Assembly: GCF_001941865.1 (NCBI RefSeq)
Contig: NZ_CP016162.1
Span: 1,240,001-1,304,000, forward strand
Reading direction: 5' to 3'
DNA: 64,000 bases
Source: Pseudomonas alcaliphila JAB1
GTDB lineage: Bacteria; Pseudomonadota; Gammaproteobacteria; Pseudomonadales; Pseudomonadaceae
Shown: positions 50,420 to 59,565 of the stretch, in pieces
Numbering within the stretch: position 1 is the stretch's first letter
Layout: each line of letters begins with the position of its first letter
Translations under genes and position numbers: made by a program
The notes under the pieces: generated by a model
The model's input: the letters and a program-made list of their open reading frames with translations, nothing else
Told to the model about the DNA's origin: nothing
Databases searched by the model: none

Positions 50420-50812
50420 TCACTTCACCCGCAGTTCGCACTCGAAGGTTTCTGCCGGTGGCACGTTCTGCTCCCACGGCTGCTGGTAGGTCAGCAGCAG
50501 GCGACCTTCGCCTGGCTCGCGCGCGGTGAAGCGCCAGGTGGAAATACCGCCAGCGCCCACCAGTCCGGCGTCTTCGGGATTGCTGTATACCTCGGGGCCG
50601 AGGCTTTGCAGCACGTTCGCCGCGCCATCACGGACTTCCCAGCGAAAGCCGGTGGTGGGGTTGCTGGGCAGGCTGAGAATCAGTTGCTGGCCCTTGTTCA
50701 GCGTCAGCGGGCACTGCCGGTCCTTCTTCAATTCCAGCGTGCCAGATTGATGGGCGCAGGCCGTAAGCAGGGCCAGGGCGGGCAGGGTAAGCAGGCGCAA
50801 GGTGGCATGCAT
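50420..50812 (-). CDS. icp: Chagasin-family (I42) peptidase inhibitor, lipoprotein
   Basis: This 130-residue protein starts at ATG 50812 with a lipoprotein signal (LLTAC, lipidated Cys19). The mature part has the inhibitor loops NPTTGFRW, a Gly-rich GAGGISTWRF, and PWEQNVPP, the three motifs of cysteine-peptidase inhibitors. In P. aeruginosa icp lies beside asrA, as here. It would block papain-like peptidases at the cell envelope. Confidence 0.82.
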   Translation of the reverse strand: MHATLRLLTLPALALLTACAHQSGTLELKKDRQCPLTLNKGQQLILSLPSNPTTGFRWEVRDGAANVLQSLGPEVYSNPEDAGLVGAGGISTWRFTAREPGEGRLLLTYQQPWEQNVPPAETFECELRVK

Positions 50813-50893
50813 GACGAACTCCAGTCGACGAAACCTGGCCCAGCATAGCGGCATAGACCTGTCGGTGGCGACCGTAGAGGTGCGCGGTTTGCT

Positions 50894-50961
50894 GTAGGAG
50901 CGAGCTCTGCTCGCGAATGTCGGCGGGCCTGAAAAGCTTCGCCAGCAGAGCTTGCTCCTAC
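50894..50961. repeat. Second inverted REP-like pair
   Basis: GTAGGAGCGAGCTCTGCTCGCGAA is inverted as TTCGCCAGCAGAGCTTGCTCCTAC. It is a different REP subtype from the pair at 50130, lying between the Lon protease and icp genes. Confidence 0.8.
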
Positions 50962-50971
50962 ATACGCCTCT

Positions 50972-53368
50972 TTAGTCGAACAGCACTTTCGCCACATCGC
51001 CGTAGCGCTTGGCGAAGTGCACGGTCAGGCCTTCCTTGAGGTAGTCCGGCAACTCCTCGTAACTGCCGCGGTTGGCCTCCGGCAGGATCAGTTCAAAGAT
51101 CTTCTGCCGCCGCGCCGCGATCACCTTCTCGCGTACGCCACCGATGGGCAGCACCTGGCCGGTCAGGGTCAGCTCGCCGGTCATGGCCACGCCCTTCTTC
51201 GGCGCCTGGTTGCGCGCCAGGGAGAGCAGGGCGCTGGCCATGGTGATGCCGGCGCTGGGGCCGTCCTTGGGCGTGGCGCCTTCCGGTACGTGCAGGTGGA
51301 CGAAGGCCTGGTCGAAGAAGGTCGGGTCACCACCGAACTGTTTCAGATGCGAGCTGACGTAGCTGTAGGCGATCTCCGCCGACTCCTTCATGACGTCACC
51401 GAGCTGGCCGGTAAGCTTGAAGCCGCGATTGAGCGTATGGATGCGCGTCGCCTCGATCGGCAGGGTAGCGCCGCCCATGCTGGTCCAGGCCAGACCGGTG
51501 ATGACCCCGGTGCCGGCCAGCACCCGCTCGTTGCGGAACACCGGCATGCCCAGGGCTTCCTCGAGATCCTTGGCGCCGATGCGGATCTTCGTCTCGGGAT
51601 CGTCCAGCAGTTTCACCACCGACTTGCGCACCAGCTTGCCCAGCTGTTTCTCCAACTGGCGTACGCCGGCCTCGCGGGCATAGCCCTCGATCACCGTGCG
51701 CAGCGCCGCATCGCTGATGGACAGGCGCGCTTTCGGCACGCCAGCTTTCTCCAACTGCTTGGGCCACAGGTGGCGCTTGGCGATGGCCAGTTTTTCCTCG
51801 GTGATGTAGCCGGACAGGCGGATCACCTCCATGCGGTCGAGCAGCGGCCCGGGGATGGAATCGAGGGTATTGGCGGTGCAGACGAACAGCACCTTGGACA
51901 GGTCCAGGCGCAGGTCCAGGTAGTGGTCGAGGAATTCGACGTTCTGCTCCGGGTCCAGCGTTTCCAGCAGCGCCGAGGCGGGGTCGCCCTGGTAGCTGGT
52001 GCCCATCTTGTCGATCTCGTCGAGCATGATCACCGGGTTCATCACCTCGGCTTCCTTCAGTGCCTGCACCAGCTTGCCGGGCATGGCACCGATGTAGGTG
52101 CGGCGATGGCCCTTGATCTCCGCTTCGTCACGCATGCCGCCTACCGAGAAACGATAGAACGGCCGGCCGAGGGATTCGGCGATGGACTTGCCGATGCTGG
52201 TCTTGCCCACGCCGGGCGGGCCGACCAGCAGCACGATGGAGCCGGCGATCTCACCCTTGAAGGCACCGACGGCCAAGAACTCGGTGATGCGCTGCTTGAT
52301 GTCGTCCATGCCGGCGTGGTGCTTGTCCAGCACCTTGCGCGCGCGGCCCAGGTCGAGCTTGTCCTGGCCGTGAATGCCCCAGGGCAGGGCGGTGGCCCAG
52401 TCCAGGTAATTGCGCGTGACGGCGTATTCTGGCGAACCGGTTTCCAGGATCGACAGCTTGTTCAGCTCCTCGTCGATGCGCTTCTGCGCCGGTGCGGGCA
52501 GGGTCTTGCCTTCGAGGCGGGCGAGAAATTCCTCACGGTCCGCACTCTTGTCATCCTTGCTGATGCCCAGCTCCTGCTGGATCAGCTTGAGCTGCTCCTT
52601 GAGGAAGAATTCGCGCTGGCGTTCGCCGATCTGCTTGTTCACCTCGGCCGACAGCTCTTTCTGCAGGCGGCCGACCTCCACTTCCTTGCGCAGCAGCGGC
52701 AGCACCTTTTCCATGCGCTTGAGCATGGGCACGGTATCCAGCACTTCCTGCAGCTCCTGGCCGGAGGCGGTGGTCAGGGCGGCGGCGAAATCGGTGAGTG
52801 GCGACGGGTCGTTGGGGCTGAAGCGATTGAGGTAATTCTTCAGCTCCTCGCTGTACAGCGGGTTGAGCGGCAGCAGCTCCTTGATCGCATTGATCAGCGC
52901 CATGCCGTAGGCCTTGACCTCGTCACGCGGATCGTTCGGCGGCTGTGGATATTCCACTTCGGCCAGGTACGGACCGCGGCGGCTCAGCCAGCCGCGAATG
53001 CGCACGCGGGTCAGTCCCTGGGCGACGAACTGCAGTTTGCCGCCTTCCTCGCTGACGTGATGTACACGCACCAGCGTGCCGTGCTCTGGCAGGGTATCGA
53101 GGTCGAACTCGCCATGTTCGTCCGGCGGGGTGTCGACGAAGAATACCGCCAGGCATTTATGCTCGGTATTGCCGACGCGCGTCAGCGTGCGGCCCCAGGG
53201 CTGCTGGTTGACGATGACCGGCAGCACCTGCGCCGGAAAGAACGGGCGGTTGTGGATGGGGATGATGTAGAGCTTGTCCGGCAACTGCTGTGCGGGCAGT
53301 ACCAGGCCGGTGCTATCGGCCTTGACGTGAACTTCGACAGCTTCGGGGGTGTTGTCCTGATCGTTCAT
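50972..53368 (-). CDS. asrA: Lon protease (AsrA-type)
   Basis: This 798-residue ATP-dependent protease has an N-terminal substrate domain, a AAA+ module with Walker A GPPGVGKTS and Walker B VIMLDEIDKM, and an S16 protease domain with the catalytic Ser in PKDGPSAG and a Lys in VREKVIAA. It is classical LonA in length. The neighbouring icp gene and AraC-type regulator suggest it is AsrA, the second Lon of pseudomonads linked to heat and aminoglycoside stress; the usual lon beside clpX is not here. Confidence 0.9.
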   Translation of the reverse strand: MNDQDNTPEAVEVHVKADSTGLVLPAQQLPDKLYIIPIHNRPFFPAQVLPVIVNQQPWGRTLTRVGNTEHKCLAVFFVDTPPDEHGEFDLDTLPEHGTLVRVHHVSEEGGKLQFVAQGLTRVRIRGWLSRRGPYLAEVEYPQPPNDPRDEVKAYGMALINAIKELLPLNPLYSEELKNYLNRFSPNDPSPLTDFAAALTTASGQELQEVLDTVPMLKRMEKVLPLLRKEVEVGRLQKELSAEVNKQIGERQREFFLKEQLKLIQQELGISKDDKSADREEFLARLEGKTLPAPAQKRIDEELNKLSILETGSPEYAVTRNYLDWATALPWGIHGQDKLDLGRARKVLDKHHAGMDDIKQRITEFLAVGAFKGEIAGSIVLLVGPPGVGKTSIGKSIAESLGRPFYRFSVGGMRDEAEIKGHRRTYIGAMPGKLVQALKEAEVMNPVIMLDEIDKMGTSYQGDPASALLETLDPEQNVEFLDHYLDLRLDLSKVLFVCTANTLDSIPGPLLDRMEVIRLSGYITEEKLAIAKRHLWPKQLEKAGVPKARLSISDAALRTVIEGYAREAGVRQLEKQLGKLVRKSVVKLLDDPETKIRIGAKDLEEALGMPVFRNERVLAGTGVITGLAWTSMGGATLPIEATRIHTLNRGFKLTGQLGDVMKESAEIAYSYVSSHLKQFGGDPTFFDQAFVHLHVPEGATPKDGPSAGITMASALLSLARNQAPKKGVAMTGELTLTGQVLPIGGVREKVIAARRQKIFELILPEANRGSYEELPDYLKEGLTVHFAKRYGDVAKVLFD

Positions 53369-53429
53369 GGAGCACCTTTGCGTGTACGTTGGTTGCTACA
53401 TGGGGCGAGTGCAGGATTTTTTCAACGTT

Positions 53430-54134
53430 TCAGTCGAGGCTCAGGCGAATGCCTTGCAGGCGCTGCTCGATCAGTGGGGTGAGCAGGGCGAAGCAGTCAC
53501 CGGGCGCCAGGCGAATCTGTGCCGACTCGATCAGGTCACTCTGCAGGCGCTCGATCAGTGCGAGCAGATGCGAGTCCTGTTCCTGATCGAGCATGCGGTT
53601 GCAGAGAAAGCGCAGTTGCATCTGCAGCCCAGGCGGGCAGCGCTCGTAATTGGCCGCACGTACCGCCAGGCCGCGCAGCCTGGCAAGGTCTTCGAGCGAG
53701 CGGCAGGCCTCGCCAAGCCCGCGAATTCTGGGGTGATGTTGACGGTAGAGGCGATCTTCGAGTTGTTCGATCACCGTCAGCAGTGTTTCGATCAGTCGGC
53801 AGTGGGCATCGAAGTCAGCGGGTTTGCGGCGCAACTGCGGCCAGTGGTGCTGCAGGGGAGGTAGTTGCATGCTGGCGCCGGGCCAGTTCAGCCAGAGCTG
53901 ATCCAGCTGCTGCGCCTGGGTATTGCGCAGCGTGACGCTCGCGGCATCCTGCTGCGCGCCCAGCCCACGATGTTTCTGCAGGGCCTGAAGCAGGTCGAGG
54001 CAGCGCTGCACGATCTCGGTGTCCGCCTGTTTGCTGGCTTTCAACTGGCGATTTTCCGCGCGGTGGGTGAGCCAGTAGCTCAGTGTGAGCAGCACGACCA
54101 GCAGGGTCAGAAAAATGAGGGCGGCATCGCTCAT
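53430..54134 (-). CDS. Membrane-anchored hypothetical protein
   Basis: This 234-residue protein has one N-terminal membrane helix (ALIFLTLLVVLLTLSYWL) and a helical soluble part. An HRGLGAQQD segment recalls the nitrate/nitrite-sensing (NIT) fold, but the match is weak. The ATG at 54134 is used because upstream in-frame sequence has no coding character. It has no signalling domain, so a regulatory role is speculative. Confidence 0.6.
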   Translation of the reverse strand: MSDAALIFLTLLVVLLTLSYWLTHRAENRQLKASKQADTEIVQRCLDLLQALQKHRGLGAQQDAASVTLRNTQAQQLDQLWLNWPGASMQLPPLQHHWPQLRRKPADFDAHCRLIETLLTVIEQLEDRLYRQHHPRIRGLGEACRSLEDLARLRGLAVRAANYERCPPGLQMQLRFLCNRMLDQEQDSHLLALIERLQSDLIESAQIRLAPGDCFALLTPLIEQRLQGIRLSLD

Positions 54135-54379
54135 CGGGGTTCGCTTGTCAGGGACGGTCGAAAGGAGCGAAGCAACTCTCCTGCCATTTGCCGGAGGCTG
54201 TGTAATGCGGTTCAGCGGGATTGATCGGGTGCACGGTAATAGGGCCTGAGGTTGTGCGGGGCTGCGAATTGGTGCGTTGGTTGCTCTAGGTGCAACCGTT
54301 TCGCTGGTGGGTGGTTGCGGCGTTTTCCCTGGGAAAGGAGTAAAGTGCAACCCTTGTTTCGTGCCACCAGTCTTTTGCG

Positions 54380-55129
54380 ATGCTACAAGCCCGTGTGATC
54401 CGCCTGGATGAACAGGCCCATGAACATGCCCATGATCATCACCAATTGGTGATGTCCCTGGTCGGCCGCGCCGAATTCGAAGTCGGCGGCCGCGGTGGGG
54501 AAGTCTGCCGTATGCGCGCCTGCCTGGTGCCGGGCGATGCCGCCCACCAGTTCGCCGGCATGGGCGACAACCGCATGCTGATTCTCGACCTGGACGAACA
54601 GGACACCCCCAGCGAAGACCTCGAGTTGCTCCACCGTCTGTTCGAAACTCCGCGTTATCCCGCCCTCGATGTCGATTTCCAGCACCTGCTGAGCTATGCC
54701 GGCGCAGAGCTTGAGCGCTACGGTAGCGACTCGATTCTGGCACGCTCTCTTGGCGGCGTATTGCTCCGAGCCCTGCATCTGCGTCTGTTTGGCGAACAGC
54801 GCCGGCAGCCGCAAGGGGCGCTGGATCTGCAGCGCTTGGACGATTATATCGGCGAGCACCTGGCGCGGCGTATCAGCGTCGCCGAGTTGGCGCACGAAAT
54901 GTGTCTGAGCCCCAGCCACTTCCATGCCCAGTTCAAGGACAGCGTCGGCCTCACGCCACACCAATACCTGCTTCAGACTCGCCTCGACCGCGCCGCGCGC
55001 ATGCTGCGCGAGAGCAACCTGCCGCTGGTGCGGATCGCTGAGGAATGTGGTTTCTCCAGTCAGAGCGCCCTGACCACGGCTATGCGCCGCTATATGGGCC
55101 TGACCCCGAAACGTCTGCGCCGAGAATAG
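54380..55129 (+). CDS. AraC-family regulator, PruR-like
   Basis: This 249-residue regulator has a cupin-like N-terminal domain with HEHAHDHHQLVMSLVG and a C-terminal pair of helix-turn-helix motifs (ISVAELAHEMCLSPSHFHAQFKDSVG and LVRIAEECGFSSQSALTTAMRRYMGLTP). In P. aeruginosa the gene beside asrA is pruR, a proline-utilisation activator; equivalence here is by position and family only, and putA is not in the window. Confidence 0.75.
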   Translation: MLQARVIRLDEQAHEHAHDHHQLVMSLVGRAEFEVGGRGGEVCRMRACLVPGDAAHQFAGMGDNRMLILDLDEQDTPSEDLELLHRLFETPRYPALDVDFQHLLSYAGAELERYGSDSILARSLGGVLLRALHLRLFGEQRRQPQGALDLQRLDDYIGEHLARRISVAELAHEMCLSPSHFHAQFKDSVGLTPHQYLLQTRLDRAARMLRESNLPLVRIAEECGFSSQSALTTAMRRYMGLTPKRLRRE

Positions 55130-55150
55130 CGCCGCTGCTGGCCAATTGCC

Positions 55151-55175
55151 GCTGGCCGGTTTGCCGCCGGCCAGC
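55151..55175 (+). terminator. Hairpin after the AraC-type gene
   Basis: A perfect 9-bp stem GCTGGCCGG/CCGGCCAGC has a 7-nt loop, 21 bp after the stop codon. There is no T run. Confidence 0.5.
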
Positions 55176-55266
55176 TAGGCTATCACCTCAGTACGCCAAA
55201 CTCGGTTGCCAGGACGGCATGTAATCCTATGAACGTCCGGCCTTCGGCTCGGGCCAAGGTACGCGC

Positions 55267-55953
55267 ATGACTGGTTGCAATTCCCGCCTGCTCCCCCTCG
55301 TTCTGTTCGCCGCCCTGGTCCTGCCCGGCCTGGCGCATGCCGCGGCACTGCAGGCCGAGCTGGTGGATGCCGCCGGCCAGCCGCTGGCCGATGCGGTGAT
55401 CAGCCTGCGCGGCCCGCTGCACGCGCCACAGGCATCGCCGCCGGCGCGCATGGATCAGCGCAACAAGCAGTTCCAGCCCCATGTGCTGGCGGTGCGCACC
55501 GGCACCTCGGTGTCCTTCCCCAACAGCGACGACATCCGCCACCAGGTCTATTCCTTCTCGCCGGCCAAGCGTTTCGAGCTGCGCCTGTACCAGGGCACGC
55601 CGAGCGAACCGGTGCTGTTCGACAAGCCCGGGCTGGTGGTGCTCGGCTGCAATATCCACGACTGGATGCTCGGCTATATCTACGTCACCGACGACCCCTG
55701 GTTCGCCGTCAGCGACGAGCACGGCCGTGCGGCCATCGCCGAGTTGCCGGCCGGGCGCTACGCCGTGACCCTGTGGCACCCGGGCAACCCGCAGCTGCTG
55801 CCGCAGGCCGCCGGCGAGCTGCAGTTCGACGCCCAGGCGCCGCGCCAGCGTTTCGTCCTGGCCAGCAGCGGTCCTGCCGAGTCACCCGCGCCGCCGGCGC
55901 CGAGCGCGTTCGGCGAGGCCTTCAGGAAAGCCGCCGAAGATGCTGCGCAGTAG
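55267..55953 (+). CDS. Cupredoxin-like periplasmic protein ('methylamine utilization' type)
   Basis: This 228-residue protein has a signal peptide ending AHA (about residue 25). The mature protein contains a plastocyanin-like fold with His92 (DIRHQVYSF), Cys128, His131 and Met134 (GCNIHDWM), a plausible type 1 copper site. A carboxypeptidase-like beta sandwich precedes it, and the tail is Pro/Ala-rich. Such proteins are labelled methylamine-utilisation proteins by similarity only; no mau genes are present. Its last 14 bp overlap the next gene. Confidence 0.78.
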   Translation: MTGCNSRLLPLVLFAALVLPGLAHAAALQAELVDAAGQPLADAVISLRGPLHAPQASPPARMDQRNKQFQPHVLAVRTGTSVSFPNSDDIRHQVYSFSPAKRFELRLYQGTPSEPVLFDKPGLVVLGCNIHDWMLGYIYVTDDPWFAVSDEHGRAAIAELPAGRYAVTLWHPGNPQLLPQAAGELQFDAQAPRQRFVLASSGPAESPAPPAPSAFGEAFRKAAEDAAQ

Positions 55954-58279
55954 CTTCCAGGCGCGTATCGCCGGCGTCCTCATCCTGCTGTTGCTGGTGG
56001 TGATCGGCGCTCTCTATGTTGCGGTGAAGGCCGCCACCGATGCCGCAGTGCGCGCCCAGGCGCAGGAGCAGTTGAACGTCGGCAGCCTCGTCTTCGAGCA
56101 ACTGCTGGCGCTGCGCAGTGACCAGTTGCAGCAGGCCGCCCAGGTACTGGCGGCCGATTTCGGCTTCAAGGACGCGGTGGCCAGCGGCGATGCGCCGACC
56201 ATCCGCTCGGCACTGGCCAACCAGGGCGCGCGCATCAACGCCGACGCGGTGTTCCTGCTGGGGCTGGACGGCAGCCTGCAGGTGAGCACCGACCCGGGCA
56301 TCGATGCCGAGGCGCTGGCCCGTCTCGACGGCCAGCTGCAGTTGCCGCGGCGCGACGGCCCGCGGCTGTTCCTGCTGCCCATCGGCAGGCAGATCTACCT
56401 GCTGGTGGATGCCACGGTGAGCGCGCCGCTGCCGATCGCCCGGGTGCTGATGGGCTTTGCCGTGGACCACGAATTCGCCCTGCAACTGCGCGAGCTGACC
56501 CACCTGGAGCTGAGCCTGGTGGCCAGTCGCGACGGCGCGGCGCCGACCTGGATCAGCACCTTGCCGGGCAGCGCCCAGGCCCTGCTAGAGGCGCAGATGG
56601 AGGTGGCCGGCGCGATGCCGCAGCGCCTCGACGACGGCGTCGAGCACTACTTCGGCCAGCACCTGCAACTGGCCAGCGGCCCCGGTTACCGGGTCGAGGC
56701 GCTGCTGCACAAATCCCTCGGCGAGGCCGAGGCGGCGTTCGCACCGCTGGATCGGCGCATCCTGCTGATCAGCCTGGGGGCCATGCTCGCCTCGCTGGTC
56801 GGCGCGCTGTTGCTGGCACGCAGCGTGTCGCGGCCGGTGCGCGAACTGGCCGCTACCGCCCAGCGCATCGGCCGCGGCGACTACCAGCAGCCGGTAGCCC
56901 TGGCTCGCAGCGACGAGCTGGGCCTGCTGGCGCTGGCGGTCAACGACATGCAGCGCGGCATCGCCGAGCGCGAGCGGCAGCTGGCGCACAACGCCCTGCA
57001 CGACGTGCTGACCGGTCTGCCCAATCGCACCCTGGCGCTGGAACGGCTGGGCAGCGCGATCACCGCCGGGCGGCCCACCGCGCTGCTGTACCTGGGCGTG
57101 GGCAACTTCGCCGCGATCAACGAGAGCTGCGGCCAGGGCGGCGGCGACCTGGCCCTGCAGCAGCTGGCCCGGCGCCTGCAAGCGACCCTGCGCCCCGGCG
57201 ACAGCCTGGCGCGCCTGCTGGGCGACGAGTTCCTTCTGCTGCTGGAGCAGTGCGACGGCGACAGCGCGGTGGCCAGCGCCGACCGTCTGCATCAACTGCT
57301 GCTCAAGCCGCTGCGCATCGGCACGCAGGACGTCGCCCTGGACTGCCGCATCGGCATCGCCGCCTACCCGGCCGACGGCGACACGCCGGACGACCTGCTG
57401 CGCCGTGCGCGCATCGCCATGCAGGACGCTGCCCAGCAACCTGGTCGCCTGCAGCTCTACCAGCAGGGCCGCGACGCCGCCCAGCAGCGGCAGATCCGCC
57501 TGATCCGCGACCTGCGCCACGCCGCCGCGCAGGGCCAACTGCTGCTGCACTACCAGCCCAAGCTGGACATCCGCGAGGGTCGCGTGCGCCAGGCCGAGGC
57601 CCTGCTGCGCTGGCAGCACCCGCAGCTGGGCATGGTCTCGCCCGGCGAATTCATCCCGCTGGCCGAGCGCACCGGCAGCATCCAGCTGCTCACCGCCTGG
57701 GTCATCGAGGAGGCCCTGCGCCAGCTGCAGGAATGGGACGGGCGCGGCGTCTGGGTGCAGCTGTCGCTGAACATATCCACCGAGGACCTGCTCGACGTCG
57801 GTCTGCCGGCACGGGTCGGCGCGCTGCTGGCGCAGTACCGGGTGGCGCCGGAGCAACTGATCTTCGAGATCACCGAGAGCGGCGTGATGCTCGACCCCGA
57901 GCGCGCGCTGCGGGTGCTGCACGGCCTGCGCGGCTGCGGCATCGGCCTGTCGGTGGACGATTTCGGCACCGGCTACTCCTCGCTGGCGCAGCTCAAGCGC
58001 ATGCCGGTGCAGGAGCTGAAGATCGACCAGAGTTTCGTGCGCGAGCTGGACGACCACAGCGAGGACTCGGTGATCGTCCGCTCGACCATCGAAATGAGCC
58101 ACAGCCTGGGCCTCAAGGTGGTGGCCGAGGGCGTCGAACTGGCGCCCAGCCTGAGCCTGTTGCAGCGCTGGCACTGCGACACCGCGCAGGGCTACCTGAT
58201 CAGCCGGCCGCTGGCCGCCGCGGCCTTCGAGGCCTGGCTGGCGCAACCCTATCATTCCCCCCTGGCCAAGGTGCACTGA
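55940..58279 (+). CDS. GGDEF/EAL protein, probable c-di-GMP phosphodiesterase
   Basis: This 779-residue protein has a membrane helix (about 11-31), a periplasmic Cache-like sensor, a second helix (about 275-297), a HAMP domain, then GGDEF and EAL domains. The GGDEF motif is altered to LLGDEF, so cyclase activity is doubtful. The EAL domain looks intact: EALLRW, NIST, ITES, DDFGTGYSS, the metal/base Lys in LKIDQSFV and AEGVE. Breakdown of c-di-GMP in response to a periplasmic cue is the likely role. It overlaps the cupredoxin gene and lies 3 bp before the next. Confidence 0.88.
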   Translation: MLRSSFQARIAGVLILLLLVVIGALYVAVKAATDAAVRAQAQEQLNVGSLVFEQLLALRSDQLQQAAQVLAADFGFKDAVASGDAPTIRSALANQGARINADAVFLLGLDGSLQVSTDPGIDAEALARLDGQLQLPRRDGPRLFLLPIGRQIYLLVDATVSAPLPIARVLMGFAVDHEFALQLRELTHLELSLVASRDGAAPTWISTLPGSAQALLEAQMEVAGAMPQRLDDGVEHYFGQHLQLASGPGYRVEALLHKSLGEAEAAFAPLDRRILLISLGAMLASLVGALLLARSVSRPVRELAATAQRIGRGDYQQPVALARSDELGLLALAVNDMQRGIAERERQLAHNALHDVLTGLPNRTLALERLGSAITAGRPTALLYLGVGNFAAINESCGQGGGDLALQQLARRLQATLRPGDSLARLLGDEFLLLLEQCDGDSAVASADRLHQLLLKPLRIGTQDVALDCRIGIAAYPADGDTPDDLLRRARIAMQDAAQQPGRLQLYQQGRDAAQQRQIRLIRDLRHAAAQGQLLLHYQPKLDIREGRVRQAEALLRWQHPQLGMVSPGEFIPLAERTGSIQLLTAWVIEEALRQLQEWDGRGVWVQLSLNISTEDLLDVGLPARVGALLAQYRVAPEQLIFEITESGVMLDPERALRVLHGLRGCGIGLSVDDFGTGYSSLAQLKRMPVQELKIDQSFVRELDDHSEDSVIVRSTIEMSHSLGLKVVAEGVELAPSLSLLQRWHCDTAQGYLISRPLAAAAFEAWLAQPYHSPLAKVH

Positions 58280-58282
58280 AGC

Positions 58283-59134
58283 ATGCGACTCGCTTATCTG
58301 TTGGGCCTGTGCCTGTGCGCCGAGCTGGCTGCTGCCGGCGAAGGCCGCCTGCTGGCCACCGGCGGCGCCACCAGCCTGGAAGGCGCCGCCGGCGGCGGGA
58401 TCACGCCCTGGGCGGTGCTGGCCGGTTACGGCGAGCGCGGCGAGTGGGGCGCAGACGTGTTCGCCACCCGCGTCGAGACCGGCGACTACCGCCTCGACGT
58501 GGCCGGCGTGGCGGCGGCCTACGGCAACCGCATCGAGCTGTCCTACGCACGTCAGCGCTTCGACCTCGGCACCCTGGCCCGTGACCTGCGCCTGCCGGAC
58601 AACAGCCTCAGCCAGGACGTGCTCGGCCTCAAGCTGCGCCTGGCCGGCGATCTGATCTATGACCGCCTGCCGCAGATTGCCCTCGGCCTGCAGCACAAGC
58701 GCCAGCGCGACTTCCTCGTGCCCAGCCTGGTCGGCGCGCAGCGCCGCGAGGACAGCGAAGGCTACCTGGCGGCCAGCCGGCTGATTCTCGGCGGTGCCTT
58801 CGGCTACAACCTGCTGCTCAACGCCAACCTGCGCTACAGCCGGGCCAACGAACTGGGCCTGCTGGGCTTCGGCGGCGACCGGCGCGACCGCCATTCCTGG
58901 CTCAAGGAAGGCTCGGTTGCGGTGTTGCTGGATCGGCACTGGGCGGTGGGCATCGAGTACCGGGAAAAACCCGACAACCTGAGCTTTGCCGGCGAGAGCG
59001 ACTGGGCCGATCTGTTCGTCGGCTACTTCCCGAACAAGAACCTGGCCCTGGTGCTGGCCTACGCGCGACTCGGCGAGATCGCCACGCTGGACAACCAGGA
59101 CGGTGTCTACCTGTCCGTGCAGGGGAGTTTCTGA
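58283..59134 (+). CDS. DUF3034 outer-membrane-type protein
   Basis: This 283-residue protein has a signal peptide (ending LAAAGE region, about residue 19) and a beta-strand-rich mature part with alternating polarity, ending in Phe (VQGSF) as outer-membrane barrels do. It matches DUF3034 in composition and motifs such as GRLLATGGATSLEGAAGGGITPW. Function unknown; the tight operon ties it to the c-di-GMP protein. Confidence 0.75.
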   Translation: MRLAYLLGLCLCAELAAAGEGRLLATGGATSLEGAAGGGITPWAVLAGYGERGEWGADVFATRVETGDYRLDVAGVAAAYGNRIELSYARQRFDLGTLARDLRLPDNSLSQDVLGLKLRLAGDLIYDRLPQIALGLQHKRQRDFLVPSLVGAQRREDSEGYLAASRLILGGAFGYNLLLNANLRYSRANELGLLGFGGDRRDRHSWLKEGSVAVLLDRHWAVGIEYREKPDNLSFAGESDWADLFVGYFPNKNLALVLAYARLGEIATLDNQDGVYLSVQGSF

Positions 59135-59136
59135 AC

Positions 59137-59556
59137 GTGCGCCTGGCCATGCTCTGCCTGCCGCTGCTGCTGGCGGCCTGCGCCCAGCAGGCGCCGCGCG
59201 ACGACGGCCTGTACCGCGCCCTGGGCGAGGAGCCCGGTATCGTGCGGATCGTCGAAGGCATGCTGCTGGGCAGCGCGCGCGATCCGCGCATCGCCCGGCA
59301 CTTTCTCGACATCGATATCGAGCGCCTGCGTGAGAAGCTGATCGAACAGCTGTGCTTCGAGAGCGGCGGCCCCTGCGTCTACACCGGCGACAGCATGGAG
59401 GAGAGTCACAAGGGCCTGCGCCTGACCCCCAGCGATTTCAACGCCCTGGTCGAGCACCTGCAGGACGCCATGGAGGCCGAGGGCGTGCCGACGCCGGCGC
59501 AGAACCGCCTGCTGGCGCGCCTGGCGCCGATGCGCGGGCAGGTGATCGACCGCTAG
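59137..59556 (+). CDS. Group 1 truncated haemoglobin with lipoprotein signal
   Basis: This 139-residue protein starts at GTG with AGGGGAG upstream. A lipobox LLAAC (Cys15) precedes a globin domain with DGLYRALGEEPGIVRIVE, GGPCVYTGDSMEESHKGL (proximal His in ESHKGL) and the terminal LAPMRGQVI. Group 1 truncated globins bind O2 or NO; membrane anchoring in the periplasm is unusual. It is the last gene of the four-gene operon, 2 bp after DUF3034. Confidence 0.83.
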   Translation: MRLAMLCLPLLLAACAQQAPRDDGLYRALGEEPGIVRIVEGMLLGSARDPRIARHFLDIDIERLREKLIEQLCFESGGPCVYTGDSMEESHKGLRLTPSDFNALVEHLQDAMEAEGVPTPAQNRLLARLAPMRGQVIDR

Positions 59557-59565
59557 TGTCTGGGC

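Noticed and set aside
51017..53482. 821-codon open frame opposite the Lon gene
   Set aside because: It lies wholly antisense to a clear Lon protease. Its protein is His/Gln/Ala-rich with no family resemblance; such frames are expected in GC-rich DNA.
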